DNA of 64,000 nucleotides from positions 62,001 through 126,000 of the forward strand of contig JADJPL010000005.1 of NCBI GenBank assembly GCA_016713275.1, in the 5' to 3' direction. The notes beneath the pieces were generated by a model, which searched no databases, was not told the origin of the DNA, and saw only the letters and a program-made list of their open reading frames with translations. Source of the DNA: Haliscomenobacter sp. Lineage in GTDB: Bacteria; Bacteroidota; Bacteroidia; Chitinophagales; Saprospiraceae. Position 1 is the stretch's first letter. Every line of letters begins with the position of its first letter. The position numbers were made by a program, and so were the translations under genes. Shown piece by piece: positions 48,784 to 57,917 of the stretch.

Positions 48784-50058
48784 TTATTTATTTTCAATCT
48801 TGATTTTACTCAACAGTTTCAGGTCTTTTGGATCGGTGAAATCGTATTGGTAGATTCCTTCTTTCCCCGTTACGATCGCCACCTTCTCCTTCTCCAGTGC
48901 AATGACATCAAAGGTAGTCAGGCCTTTTTCGTGATCGAGCAGCCGCTGATCTATTTTGTCCCAATCCGACGCGTCAAATACTTTCAACCCCTCATCGTCT
49001 TCACAAATAAAGAGGATGCCGTTGACGATGGAAAGGCCAATCGGATGGTGCATGGGATAGGTTTTCAGCAAATTCGGTTTCAAGATGTTGGTCACATCGA
49101 CTACTTCCAGCTGGTTAGTGAACGATTCGCACTTGGTGCCGTCGCGCAGCGTAATATAGGCGTAGTTGCCTTCAACCACCACGGGATCGCAGGCGCTGGC
49201 GTGCGCAAAGCTGGCTAATTGCCTGGGGTTGAGGGGGTCTTTGGTGTCGTAGATAAACATCCCGTTCCGGCTCCCAATAAATAGTTTGTCGTCGTAAGGG
49301 TAAATGGTTTCAATGCCCCACCCAATGTGGACGGTATTCCCCAGGTTGGGTTTTTCCGGAACCTTGAGATCGAATACCTTGAGGTCGGTTTCGCTCACGG
49401 TGTACAAGTGTTCGCGGCCCAGGGTAAAGCGGGCGGTAGAGCCGCCAATGCCGGTCGTATTGCCTGGAACGCTATTCCCTGCTCCGCTGGACAAAGCCAC
49501 ATCCCTGCGGACCCAAAGGCCGCCTTCCAACCAAACCTGATCGCCGGTAGCCTGGCTGCAGGAAATGCGCTCTACGACCTCAGAAGGTTCGTATTTAACC
49601 AGGAAGCCTCTGTTGGCATCGAACCCCATGTGGGGAAACACGTTCTCCAGCCGGCTCACCATTTCCGGTTTTGCCGGGTTATCGAGCCGGAAGGTCACCA
49701 AATCCACATAGCTATCGGCATACAGGAGGTTATTCCGGACGGCCATGTCGATATTACCTGGAATAGGCAAAAATCCGAGTGCTATCGGGCTGGAAGGATT
49801 CGCATTGTCGAACACATGAATGCCGTTCTCATATTCATTCACAAAAAGATACTGGCCATACACATAGATTTTGCCAGGCTGTTCCATTTGTTTGGCAGGC
49901 TCCAGCTGGATCGTCGTTCGTAAATTGGCCGGCAGGATAAACACCGGATCGTATTTTACATAAAAATGTTCTGCGTCGCAGTCGTCTTTCAAACAGCCCG
50001 AAACCGCTACCGAAAGCAAGAAGAGCGACAACATGGGAAACCAAAGGAACTTTTTCAT
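48784..50058 (-). CDS. LVIVD-repeat propeller lipoprotein
   Basis: The ATG at 50058 gives 424 residues with a signal peptide and lipobox (LLSVAVSGC) near residue 20. The rest is built of LVIVD-type blades (KIYVYGQYLFVNEYENGIHVFDNANPSSP, LKVFDLKVPEKPN, LEVVDVTNILKPNLL, LKVFDASDWDKI), forming a probable seven-bladed propeller on the outer membrane. Such proteins are common and uncharacterised in Bacteroidota. It is the first gene of the four-gene sigma operon. Confidence 0.85.
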   Translation of the reverse strand: MKKFLWFPMLSLFLLSVAVSGCLKDDCDAEHFYVKYDPVFILPANLRTTIQLEPAKQMEQPGKIYVYGQYLFVNEYENGIHVFDNANPSSPIALGFLPIPGNIDMAVRNNLLYADSYVDLVTFRLDNPAKPEMVSRLENVFPHMGFDANRGFLVKYEPSEVVERISCSQATGDQVWLEGGLWVRRDVALSSGAGNSVPGNTTGIGGSTARFTLGREHLYTVSETDLKVFDLKVPEKPNLGNTVHIGWGIETIYPYDDKLFIGSRNGMFIYDTKDPLNPRQLASFAHASACDPVVVEGNYAYITLRDGTKCESFTNQLEVVDVTNILKPNLLKTYPMHHPIGLSIVNGILFICEDDEGLKVFDASDWDKIDQRLLDHEKGLTTFDVIALEKEKVAIVTGKEGIYQYDFTDPKDLKLLSKIKIENK

Positions 50059-50154
50059 GGCGATGCTTTTTTTCTGGATAGACGTAGGAGGAGGAAAAAG
50101 GGTTGGCGTTTTTGGCTTTTTTTGCAAATTCGCTGCGAAACGCCGAGAATACGA

Positions 50155-50162
50155 TATTTTTG
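50155..50162 (+). promoter_or_regulatory. Possible -7 box for the esterase gene
   Basis: TATTTTTG matches TAnnTTTG, 22 bases before the esterase ATG, in the 125-base gap that also must drive the divergent sigma operon. No good -33 is present. Confidence 0.35.
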
Positions 50163-50183
50163 CCCGTGACAAAAGTTGTTTCC

Positions 50184-51328
50184 ATGGCTCGATGGGTTTT
50201 TGGGTTGATTTGGTTCCTGGGCGTTATTCCGCTGAGCGCTCAACTGCGGGTGGTTGTTCGTCAGGTTCCGGCGAGTACGCCCGAAGGCGATACGGTATTC
50301 CTTGCAGGCAGCTTTAACCGCTGGCAGCCCGGAGATCCAGGATACGCCCTTACGCGGGACGCTACCGGAGCATGGGCCATTGACCTCATGCCGGAGAAAG
50401 GCCTATTGGAGTTCAAATTTACCCGGGGCGCCTGGAGTAAAGTGGAAAAAGGCCAGGAGGCTGGATCCATGCCCAATCGGAGGCATTTGTACCGCGGAGG
50501 TAAAGACACTGTAATTTACTCGATCGAAAGTTGGGAAGATATGTCTGATAATAAAAACACCAACCCCGCTTCCAGGGTACAGGTTATTGCCCGGGATTTT
50601 GCCATGCCCCAGCTTGGAAGAACCCGGAGGATCTGGGTTTACCTCCCGGAAGCTTACCAGAAGGAGCCTCAGCGGCATTTTCCTGTTCTTTACCTTCAGG
50701 ATGGTCAGAACATTTTTGACGCGGCGACCAGTTATGCCGGAGAGTGGTACGTGGACGAAAGCATGGATCAGCTTCAGGAAGCAGGCGTTCCCGGCGCAAT
50801 TATCGTTGCCATTGACAACGGCGGAGTCCTTCGCATGAACGAATATTCTCCCTGGAATCACTCCCGGTTTGGTGATGGAGAAGGTACAGAATACGTGCGG
50901 TTTGTTGTCGAAACCCTCAAACCGTTTATTGATCAGCATTACCGGACCATGCCGGAGCCGGAACACACCGGAATCATGGGATCTTCCATGGGGGGGACTG
51001 ATATCGCTGTACGCGGTCCTGGAATACCAGGATGTTTTTGGGAAAGCAGGAATATTTTCTCCTTCGCTTTGGTATTCCAAAGAAGCATTTCGGCATGTGC
51101 AAGCGAAAGGAAACCAAAAAAATCCCCAAGCTCTTTTTGGCGGCCGGGCAATTAGAAGGGCCCCATGTGGTTCGCGACCTGAATAAGCTCCATCAAACGT
51201 TGCTTAAATCCGGCTTCTCGGCAGCAAATATCAAAAAAGTAATCCACGAAGACGGCAAGCACCAGGAGTGGTATTGGGCCAGGGAATTCCCTACCGCTTA
51301 CCAATGGTTGTTTGGGGACGAAAAATAA
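50184..51328 (+). CDS. Exported esterase with N-terminal CBM48-like domain (two frameshifts)
   Basis: The repaired protein has 380 residues: signal peptide (WVFGLIWFLGVIPLSAQ), a glycogen-binding-type CBM48 domain (VFLAGSFNRWQPGDPGYALTRD, about 35-105), and an alpha/beta hydrolase of the esterase D/Fes family with the nucleophile motif GIMGSSMGGLISLYA and the C-terminal catalytic His in HEDGKHQEWYW. One extra G in the run 50990-50996 and one extra base in the A/C run 51116-51127 split it. It probably hydrolyses an ester bound to a carbohydrate or siderophore in the periplasm. It is divergent from the sigma operon. Confidence 0.85.
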
Positions 51329-51331
51329 TAA

Positions 51332-51421
51332 GGTGAGACACACAACGGGCGCTCAACTTCGTACCCTTGCTGCATTTCTGCCCTGGGGGGGTTGGAAGGA
51401 GCAGCACCAAGTGCGCTCACC
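51332..51421 (-). ncRNA. ffs: Bacterial small signal recognition particle RNA
   Basis: On the minus strand GGTGAG (51416-51421) and CTCACC (51332-51337) close a terminal helix. Between them lies the domain IV pattern CCCAGGGCAGAAATGCAGCA followed by AGGGTA; this is the standard bacterial SRP core with the asymmetric loop AGCA and the apical GCA/TGC stem. The tetraloop is GAAA rather than the usual GGAA. The RNA binds Ffh for co-translational targeting. It was found by eye, so the ends are approximate by a few bases. Confidence 0.85.
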
Positions 51422-51427
51422 GGGCGG

Positions 51428-51435
51428 CAAAGTTA
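51428..51435 (-). promoter_or_regulatory. -7 box of the SRP RNA
   Basis: The minus strand reads TAACTTTG, matching TAnnTTTG, with its end six bases before the first base of the SRP RNA, which is the expected spacing for this promoter class. Confidence 0.6.
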
Positions 51436-51465
51436 TATTTTTTTTCCTTTTCCCGCCAGGCTTGT

Positions 51466-51803
51466 TTATTTTTTTGGTATAATTTCTGTTTTCTCCCCGA
51501 AATACTGAACAAATCGCTGGAAATCCGTGGCTAATTGCGCGTTCTGCGTCGCTTTGAAATAGGTGTCCGCCAGGCTTCGTAGCGTTTGAAAGAAAAACCG
51601 GTCCATCTCCATGACCTGCATATCGGAGGTCCAAGGTCAATTTTGAAGGTATCCAAGTTTTCCCGGTCAAATAAAGACAACAGCATGGCTTTGGATGAAC
51701 GCCACTGCACCCCCTGCGGGTCATCCTCCGCCGACCACCGGATCTCCGAGGGCTTGTTCTGCTGATCCAACGCTACCTGGATCAAAATTTGCTTATCTGT
51801 CAT
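51466..51803 (-). CDS. gldC: Gliding motility protein GldC (one frameshift)
   Basis: The ATG at 51803, after AGGA, gives 112 residues once one base is added at 51633-51634. The repaired protein reads MTDKQILIQVALDQQNKPSEIRWSA, SKAMLLSLFDRENLDTFKIDLWTSDMQVMEMDRFFFQTLRSLADTY and ATDFQRFVQYFGEK, closely following GldC. GldC stabilises the gliding/type IX-associated lipoprotein GldB in Flavobacterium. Gliding ability of this organism cannot be inferred from gldC alone. A heptamer repeat array begins about 20 bases upstream of the start. Confidence 0.8.
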
Positions 51804-51824
51804 GTCCTGGTTTGTTTTTTTTTT

Positions 51825-51949
51825 CTCCCGTCTCCCGTCTCCCGTCTCCCGCCTCCCCTCTCCCGTCCCCCGTCTCCCGTCCATCGTCCCCCGTCTCCCG
51901 TCTCCCGTCTCCCGTCCACCGTCACCGTCTCCCGTCTACCGCCTCCCCA
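51825..51949. repeat. Heptamer tandem array, about 18 units of CTCCCGT
   Basis: Seven-base units run head to tail, with most reading CTCCCGT and variants such as CTCCCGC, CTCCCCT, CCCCCGT, CCATCGT, CCACCGT and CTACCGC; one unit has six bases. The array separates the P-type ATPase gene from gldC, which are on the same strand. The last codons and stop of the ATPase lie in its right end. Confidence 0.9.
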
Positions 51950-54067
51950 CCCCTTTAATCCATTTGTGCCTCAAACGGATTGCATTTCCGATGACGACTA
52001 CATCGGAAAAGGCCATAAACAGGGCGCCCCACATTGGGTTCAGGAATCCGGCGGCGGCGATTGGGATAGCGACAATATTGTAGGCAAATGCCCAGCCCAG
52101 GCTTTGCCGGATGGTAAGGACGGTGTGTTTACAGATTTCCAAGGCTTTGATGAGGAAATCGATCCGGCCATTTAAAAGGATAATTTGAGCAGACTGAATG
52201 GCGGTATGCGACGCATTGCTCAACGAAACGCCTATCGTTGCTTTAGCCAGCGCAGGGGCGTCGTTGATACCATCCCCAACCATTGCGGTTGGCGCTTGGG
52301 CAGCATATCGTTCGATGAAACGCAATTTTTCCGATGGGAGTTGTTCGGCATGGTATTCCTTAATGCCCAGCAAGGTTGCCACCCGAGCCGTTTTATCCCG
52401 ATGGTCCCCGCTAATGATTACCGGCTCAATCCCCTGACTCTGAAGCGCCCGGATCACGGCAGGGGCCTCCTCTTTGACTTCGTCTTCGAGGTAAAACTCA
52501 GCCAGTAAATGGTTGTTGCACGTGAGGAAAACCGACGCGGGAGAGGGCGCTTCTCCGGCTTGGGAAAAGATCCGCCGCGACCCCACTTTGTAGAGATTGC
52601 CTTGTTGGTCCTGAGCCGATACCCCAATCCCTTTATCTTCCACAACGGTAAGGGGTTCCAGCTCCACGCCATTCTGCCGGTGCTCCAAGGCCACCACGAG
52701 CGACTGCGCAATGGGGTGAGAGGAATGTTTTTCCAGGAAATACACCAGTGCATTTACCCGGTTATGCTCCGGGGTATGATAGGCGATATCTTGAATATTG
52801 AATTGCCCGGTAGTCAAGGTGCCCGTTTTATCAAAAACGATACGCCGAACCTGGGAAAACACCTCCACCGTTTGGCCTCCCTTCACCAGGATACCGTTCC
52901 GGGCGAGCCGCCCCACCCCCACCATTATTGCCGTTGGTGTTGCCAGGCCCATCGCGCAAGGGCAGGAGATCACCAGCACGGCAATGCTGTTCATTAAAGC
53001 CTTTTGGAAGGAAACATCAAAACCAAAATAGTTGACTATAAAGGCAATAACGGCGATGGCTAAAACGGCAGGGACAAAAATGGCGCTGATCTGATCGGCC
53101 AGCCGCTGGATGGAGGGCTTGTCTTGCTGAGCGGTTTTAACCAGTTCAATCATTTGCCCCAGCAAGGATTGGCCTCCAATCGCCGTTACTTCCATCTTGA
53201 AGTTCCCGCTAAGGACTAACGCCCCCCCGATGAGCGGATCGCCTTCTTGTTTTTCCACAGGAAGGCTTTCTCCGGTAAGCAGGGATTCGTCTATGGTCCC
53301 TAAGCCTACCAGGATCTTGCCATCCGCAGGCACTTGGTCACCTTCGTTCACCTGAAGGATAAACCCGGTTTCAATATCCTCCTGGTCTACGGAGATGACC
53401 GTTCCCGAGGGCATGATCCGGCGGGCTTTTTGACCTGCAGTTTAGAAAGCTCTTCGATGGCGTTGGTCGTTTGGCCTACGGCGCGATGTTCGATAAAATT
53501 TCCAAGAAAGACCAGTGTGAATATGGTCGCCGAGGTTTCAAAGAAAATGTAGTCCGGCTCATTGGCTATCCATCCAACCAGGCTGTAAATAAAAGCGGCC
53601 GTTCCTCCGACAAAGATCAGCACGTCCATATTGGGGGCCCCGCTTTTCAGGGAAAGCAGCCCGCTTTTCCCAAAATGCCAGGCGCCAAGGGCAAAAACCG
53701 GCAAACAAAGCGCAAATTGAACTGCAGGATGGCCAAGCCAATGGAAGTGAAGCCCAGCCATAGCTCCCAGATGGTGAAATAGCAAAGGAAACGCAAAAAT
53801 TGCGCTGACGATTAGTTTCCGTTCCAACGTCCAGAAGGGAACCGCTTGCTCTGGTTCAGCCACCCTGTAGCCGAGTTTGGCAATTCCTTTTTTTATCTCC
53901 TCCAGGCTAAGTTGATCTGCCTGCCATTTGAACCGAACTGCTTTGGTCTGAAAGCTCACAAAAACGTCCTCCAGGCCTTTTCGCTCGAGATACCGGGTAA
54001 TGCTCTGCGCGCAATTGGCGCAATCCATGCCTTCTACCTTTAATTCGACGACTTTTTTTTCCATCAT
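51936..54067 (-). CDS. Copper-translocating P1B-type ATPase (one frameshift)
   Basis: The repaired protein has 710 residues: an N-terminal heavy-metal domain with GMDCANC, eight predicted helices, the phosphatase motif SLLTGESLPVEK, the metal-site CPC in ISCPCAMGLATPTA, the phosphorylation motif DKTGTLT, the nucleotide-binding HSSHPIA and the hinge VGDGINDAPALA. This set defines Cu+-exporting CopA-like pumps. One A is missing at 53427-53431; repair joins LQVKKARRIMPSGTVISVD. No CsoR-like or chaperone gene adjoins. The C-terminal residues VGRR and the stop come from the heptamer array. Confidence 0.92.
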
Positions 54068-54129
54068 CCTGCCCGTTGTTCGCGAAACCGAATACTGACA
54101 AATCGTTCCTTCGCCAGAGGTTAAATTCC

Positions 54130-54161
54130 CTTGGAAATCGGGGATTCCTGAACTATATTTG
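54130..54161 (+). promoter_or_regulatory. Probable promoter of the biotin carboxylase gene
   Basis: TATATTTG at 54154-54161 matches TAnnTTTG and CTTG at 54130-54133 is a one-mismatch -33 with a 20-base spacer. The leader to the start codon is about 115 bases. Confidence 0.55.
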
Positions 54162-54283
54162 TACAAGAATCCTCTGGTGTGCTGCAAAAGTACAACAACT
54201 CTGGTTGAAAAAGCGGTTATTCTATTTATCGTCCATAAGGAAGCAAAGCCAATGGGCTCTTGCGAACCAAATCTAACCCAAAC

Positions 54284-55753
54284 ATGAAAAAAATTCTGGT
54301 TGCCAACCGGGGCGAGATTGCCTTGCGCGTGATGCGCACTGCCCGAAAGATGGGGATTCCTGTCGTTGCTGTTTTTTCCGAAGCGGACCGCAATGCGCCC
54401 CACGTCCGTTTTGCGGATGAAGCCGTGCTGATAGGCCCTCCCCCATCCAATCAATCCTATTTGAGGGCCGAGCACCTCATCGAAGTCGCTAAATCCAGAG
54501 GCGTAGACGCCATTCACCCGGGGTACGGCTTTTTAAGCGAGAACAGCCGCTTTGCGGAGTTGTGCGAAGCCAACGGGATTACGTTTATTGGCCCCAGCGC
54601 CTTCTCCATTGAGATTATGGGAAGCAAGCTCGCCGCGAAGGATGCCGTTAAAGGGTATAACATCCCTATGGTGCCCGGGGTTGACCATTCCATTTCGGAT
54701 CCGGCCGAAGCGAAAGCGGTTGCCCAGAGCGTCGGGTTCCCCATTCTGATCAAAGCGTCCGCTGGCGGAGGCGGGAAAGGGATGCGCGTCGTGCACAAGG
54801 AAGAAGAACTCGAAGAACAGATGGCCCGCGCCATCAGCGAAGCGACCTCCGCATTTGGCGATGGGTCTGTGTTTATCGAAAAATATATCGATTCGCCGCG
54901 CCACATAGAAATCCAGGTGCTGGCAGACAGCCATGACAACGTACTCTACTTGTTCGAGCGGGAATGCAGCGTGCAGCGGCGCCACCAGAAAGTCATCGAA
55001 GAAGCGCCTTCTGCTATTCTGACTCCGGAAGTCCGCCAGGCAATGGGGGAAGCGGCGGTCAAGGTGGCCCGGGCCGCCAAGTATCTTGGCGCAGGCACGG
55101 TAGAGTTTTTGGTGGATCGCTCCCTGAACTTCTATTTCCTGGAAATGAACACCCGCCTTCAAGTCGAGCATCCGGTAACGGAACTGATCACCGGTCTGGA
55201 CCTGGTGGAACAGCAGATCCGCATTGCCCGGGGTGAAGCCCTCACCATCCGGCAGGAAGACCTGAAGATCCAGGGACATGCTATTGAATTGCGGGTTTAC
55301 GCGGAAGATCCCCTAAATAACTTCTTGCCCAGCGTTGGCAATCTCAGCGTGTACCGCAAGCCGGAGGGCGAGCATATCCGGGTGGATGATGGATTTGAAG
55401 AAGGAATGGACATTCCCATCTATTACGATCCCATGATTGCCAAACTGTGCGCTTTTGGGATGAACCGGGAAGCCGCTATTCGCCGGATGCTGGAAGCTAT
55501 TGAGCAGTACCGCATTGAGGGCGTAGCCACTACCCTACCCTTCGGGAAGTTTGTTTTTCAGCATCCGGCGTTCATTTCCGGCGACTTCGACACCCATTTT
55601 GTGCAAAAGTACTTCACTCCGGAGGTTATTGCCCAGGAGAGCAACGAAGAAGCGGAAGTTGCCGCCAGACTCAGCCTGCAGCTGTATAAGCTCAACCAGG
55701 CAACCCTTACCGTTCCCAACCCGGGAGCGCCGGATTGGGGAGTGCACCGGTAG
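54284..55753 (+). CDS. accC: Biotin carboxylase subunit of an acyl-CoA carboxylase
   Basis: The ATG at 54284 (MKKILVANRGEIALRVMRTARK) gives 489 intact residues with ATP-grasp motifs: KASAGGGGKGMRVV, FIEKYIDSPRHIEIQVLAD, ERECSVQRRHQKVIEEAPS, EFLVDRSLNFYFLEMNTRLQVEHPVTE. It carboxylates biotin at the expense of ATP. No biotin carrier or carboxyltransferase gene is adjacent. The length and the C-terminal extension past residue 450 fit the acetyl/propionyl-CoA carboxylase alpha type without carrier domain. Confidence 0.93.
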   Translation: MKKILVANRGEIALRVMRTARKMGIPVVAVFSEADRNAPHVRFADEAVLIGPPPSNQSYLRAEHLIEVAKSRGVDAIHPGYGFLSENSRFAELCEANGITFIGPSAFSIEIMGSKLAAKDAVKGYNIPMVPGVDHSISDPAEAKAVAQSVGFPILIKASAGGGGKGMRVVHKEEELEEQMARAISEATSAFGDGSVFIEKYIDSPRHIEIQVLADSHDNVLYLFERECSVQRRHQKVIEEAPSAILTPEVRQAMGEAAVKVARAAKYLGAGTVEFLVDRSLNFYFLEMNTRLQVEHPVTELITGLDLVEQQIRIARGEALTIRQEDLKIQGHAIELRVYAEDPLNNFLPSVGNLSVYRKPEGEHIRVDDGFEEGMDIPIYYDPMIAKLCAFGMNREAAIRRMLEAIEQYRIEGVATTLPFGKFVFQHPAFISGDFDTHFVQKYFTPEVIAQESNEEAEVAARLSLQLYKLNQATLTVPNPGAPDWGVHR

Positions 55754-55774
55754 AAAGGGGATATGCTCGCCTCG

Positions 55775-56002
55775 TTATTTAAGGATTTGAAAGGAAAGGA
55801 TTCGGATGGGCGTTCCCCATTGGAACGAGGAAACCATATCGTCCCTTTCCTGCGCAATAACCCGAACCTTAAGCCCTTTTTTCTTCAAACTGGAAGGAAA
55901 ATGGACAGGTAGCCATTTAGCGCCATCTGCGCCGGTAATGCCCCAGATTCCGTCTTCAATATCCTGGAAAACTACTTTTCCTTCGATGGTAAACTGTTTC
56001 AT
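55775..56002 (-). CDS. Small OB-fold-like protein of unknown function
   Basis: From ATG 56002 this 75-residue protein reads as five strands (MKQFTIEGKVVFQDIEDGIWGITGADG, WLPVHFPSSLKKKGLKVRVIAQER, WGTPIRILSFQIL). The GxWGI-D-G-x-xYLP-type pattern with a closing WGT-x-IxI recalls small uncharacterised OB-like proteins. I cannot name a function. It lies 33 bases after the S24-like regulator on the same strand and may be in its operon. Confidence 0.55.
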   Translation of the reverse strand: MKQFTIEGKVVFQDIEDGIWGITGADGAKWLPVHFPSSLKKKGLKVRVIAQERDDMVSSFQWGTPIRILSFQILK

Positions 56003-56035
56003 GCCAGAGGGTTTTTCATCGCCCAATATGCCGAA

Positions 56036-56872
56036 TTAATTGGGCTTTTCTGCTAATTTTTCGATAGCCGCCTGCAAATTCCGGATGAGATCATGTTGCT
56101 CCTGGACGACCCGCTGCAGGTCGGTCAGTCCGTTATGTAAAGAAATAGCCTGACTTTTTGGGGCCGCCAAAAATGGGCTGATTTTGGAACGTACATACCA
56201 GATTTCCCTAACCTCGCCCAGGCTGATGACAAACGGATCGTAAAACAGGTTATCCGAAAGCAGGCGAAGCTGCCGGCGGTCAGGAATAAGATTTACTACT
56301 CTGCGCACCAAAACGTCTCCCCGGGTAACCAGAACGTATACGTAATTGTCTTTGATCGAAGTACCCCATAAGGAAGGCTCCAAAAAACTGCACACCACTT
56401 TATCCCCCTCCATCAAGGTAGGCTCCATCCCGTCTCCGGTCACATCAAAGGAACGGTAAGTGCCGACTTTGTACCGGTAGTCCGGAAGGGAAAAGGTAGG
56501 CAGGTTTTCCACGAATACGGGGTTGCCGGATGCTTCCGCATAGCCGGCTTGCGCGGTGTTCGGTACATGGACGATGCGTTCGGTTTCTTCCGGGTTGGTT
56601 ACAATCGTCAGGATACGAAAATCCTGCCGGTCCTCTTCGGTCATGAACAGAGGCCCCTCCCCGGTGATCAAATAAACCGGGTTGATTTTATATTTTTCCA
56701 CTGCTTTGCGGAGGAGGTCGATCGTTACATCTCTGCGTCCTTTAAGTATTTCGCTTAAACTTTGAGGCAGATAATCCAACGCCATAGCAAATTGCCTGCT
56801 GGACCGAATCCGGTTATCTTCCCGAAGTTTGTCATGGCATTTAATAAAACGTTGGGTAACAACATTATTCAT
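56036..56872 (-). CDS. XRE/S24-like transcriptional regulator with degenerate peptidase site
   Basis: The 278-residue protein has an N-terminal helix-turn-helix (RQFAMALDYLPQSLSEILKGRRDVTIDLLRKAVEKY), an S24/LexA-like C-terminal domain with an AQAGYAEA cleavage-type region, VTGDGMEPTLMEGDKVV and GDVLVRRVVNLIPD, and a coiled tail (LTDLQRVVQEQHDLIRNLQAAIEKL). In active S24 peptidases the second motif is GDSMxP with the catalytic Ser and the third has the catalytic Lys. Here Gly replaces Ser and Arg stands near the Lys place, so self-cleavage is unlikely. The targets are unknown. Confidence 0.8.
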   Translation of the reverse strand: MNNVVTQRFIKCHDKLREDNRIRSSRQFAMALDYLPQSLSEILKGRRDVTIDLLRKAVEKYKINPVYLITGEGPLFMTEEDRQDFRILTIVTNPEETERIVHVPNTAQAGYAEASGNPVFVENLPTFSLPDYRYKVGTYRSFDVTGDGMEPTLMEGDKVVCSFLEPSLWGTSIKDNYVYVLVTRGDVLVRRVVNLIPDRRQLRLLSDNLFYDPFVISLGEVREIWYVRSKISPFLAAPKSQAISLHNGLTDLQRVVQEQHDLIRNLQAAIEKLAEKPN

Positions 56873-56983
56873 AGGGGGAAAAGGATGTTTAGGACGCCTT
56901 AGACAAATTTAATAAATATGCCTTACGGCGCATCCAATCCGCCATGGAATTTGTGCAAAAAAGTGATAACCGGCTTTCTTGGC

Positions 56984-57738
56984 TTAAAACGCGTCCATAA
57001 TCCGGAGAAACTCGTCTGCCTTGAGCGAAGCGCCGCCAACCAGGCCTCCATCGACATCCGGTTGGGAAAACAAACTCACTGCATTGCCTGCATTGACGCT
57101 TCCGCCATAGAGGATAGGCGTTTGGTCCGCTATGTCCGTCCCGAAATGTTCGGCAAGTAACGACCGGATCGCCGCATGCATCTCCTGAGCCTGCTCCGGA
57201 CTGGCAGTCCGCCCGGTGCCAATGGCCCAAATGGGTTCGTAAGCGATCACGATTTGCGAAAACTGATCGGGGGACAAATGAAAGAGCGAAGCGCTAATTT
57301 GGGCCCGAACGTGCGCTTCGTGCGTTCCTTCCTCGCGGATGGGCAACGATTCCCCGCAACAAAAAATCGGACGCAGTCCCTCTTCCAATACCCGGTCGAC
57401 CTTATTCGCCAGCAGCGCGTCGGTTTCTCCAAAATATTCGCGGCGCTCCGAATGACCTAAAATGACATAGTCCACCCCTGCCGATTTAAGCATTGACGCG
57501 GAAACCTCTCCGGTATAAGCGCCTTTCAATTCCTGATGGCAATTCTGCGCTCCAAGGGAAACCCTGCGGCGCCAGCCAGCATGCTTTTCACTGTGGTCAA
57601 ATGCAAAAAGGGAGGACACAGAACAACCTCTGCTTTTGTCACTCCTGCGGATTGGATCAATGCCTCAACCAGAAGACGCCCTTCTTCGAGGGTCAGGTTC
57701 ATTTTCCAGTTTCCTGCAGCAATTTTCTGCCTGCTCAT
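56984..57738 (-). CDS. tpiA: Triosephosphate isomerase (one frameshift)
   Basis: The repaired protein has 251 residues with all catalytic residues: GNWKMN (Asn, Lys), VILGHSERREYFGE (His), IAYEPIWAIGTGR (Glu), and the phosphate loops YGGSVNAGN and GGLVGGASL. One base is missing at 57562-57564; adding it joins LAGAAG to VSLGAQNCHQELKGAYTGEVS. It interconverts glyceraldehyde 3-phosphate and dihydroxyacetone phosphate. Confidence 0.94.
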
Positions 57739-57917
57739 GTGTATCTTGTTTGTGGTTAGTAGAAAAAATCTGAACCAAAATTAGCGCTTATTTTAGGCTT
57801 TCAACCCTAATCCGCATTATTTTAGCCTTTAGATCGCAGGTGTCCAATAGACTTGTTGCGACGGGGCAAATAAAAAACCAGCTTCGCTCCTGGCGGCTAA
57901 GGGCTTACCTTTATACA

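Noticed and set aside
51825..51949. CRISPR-like array
   Set aside because: The period is seven bases with no spacers, and no cas genes are present.
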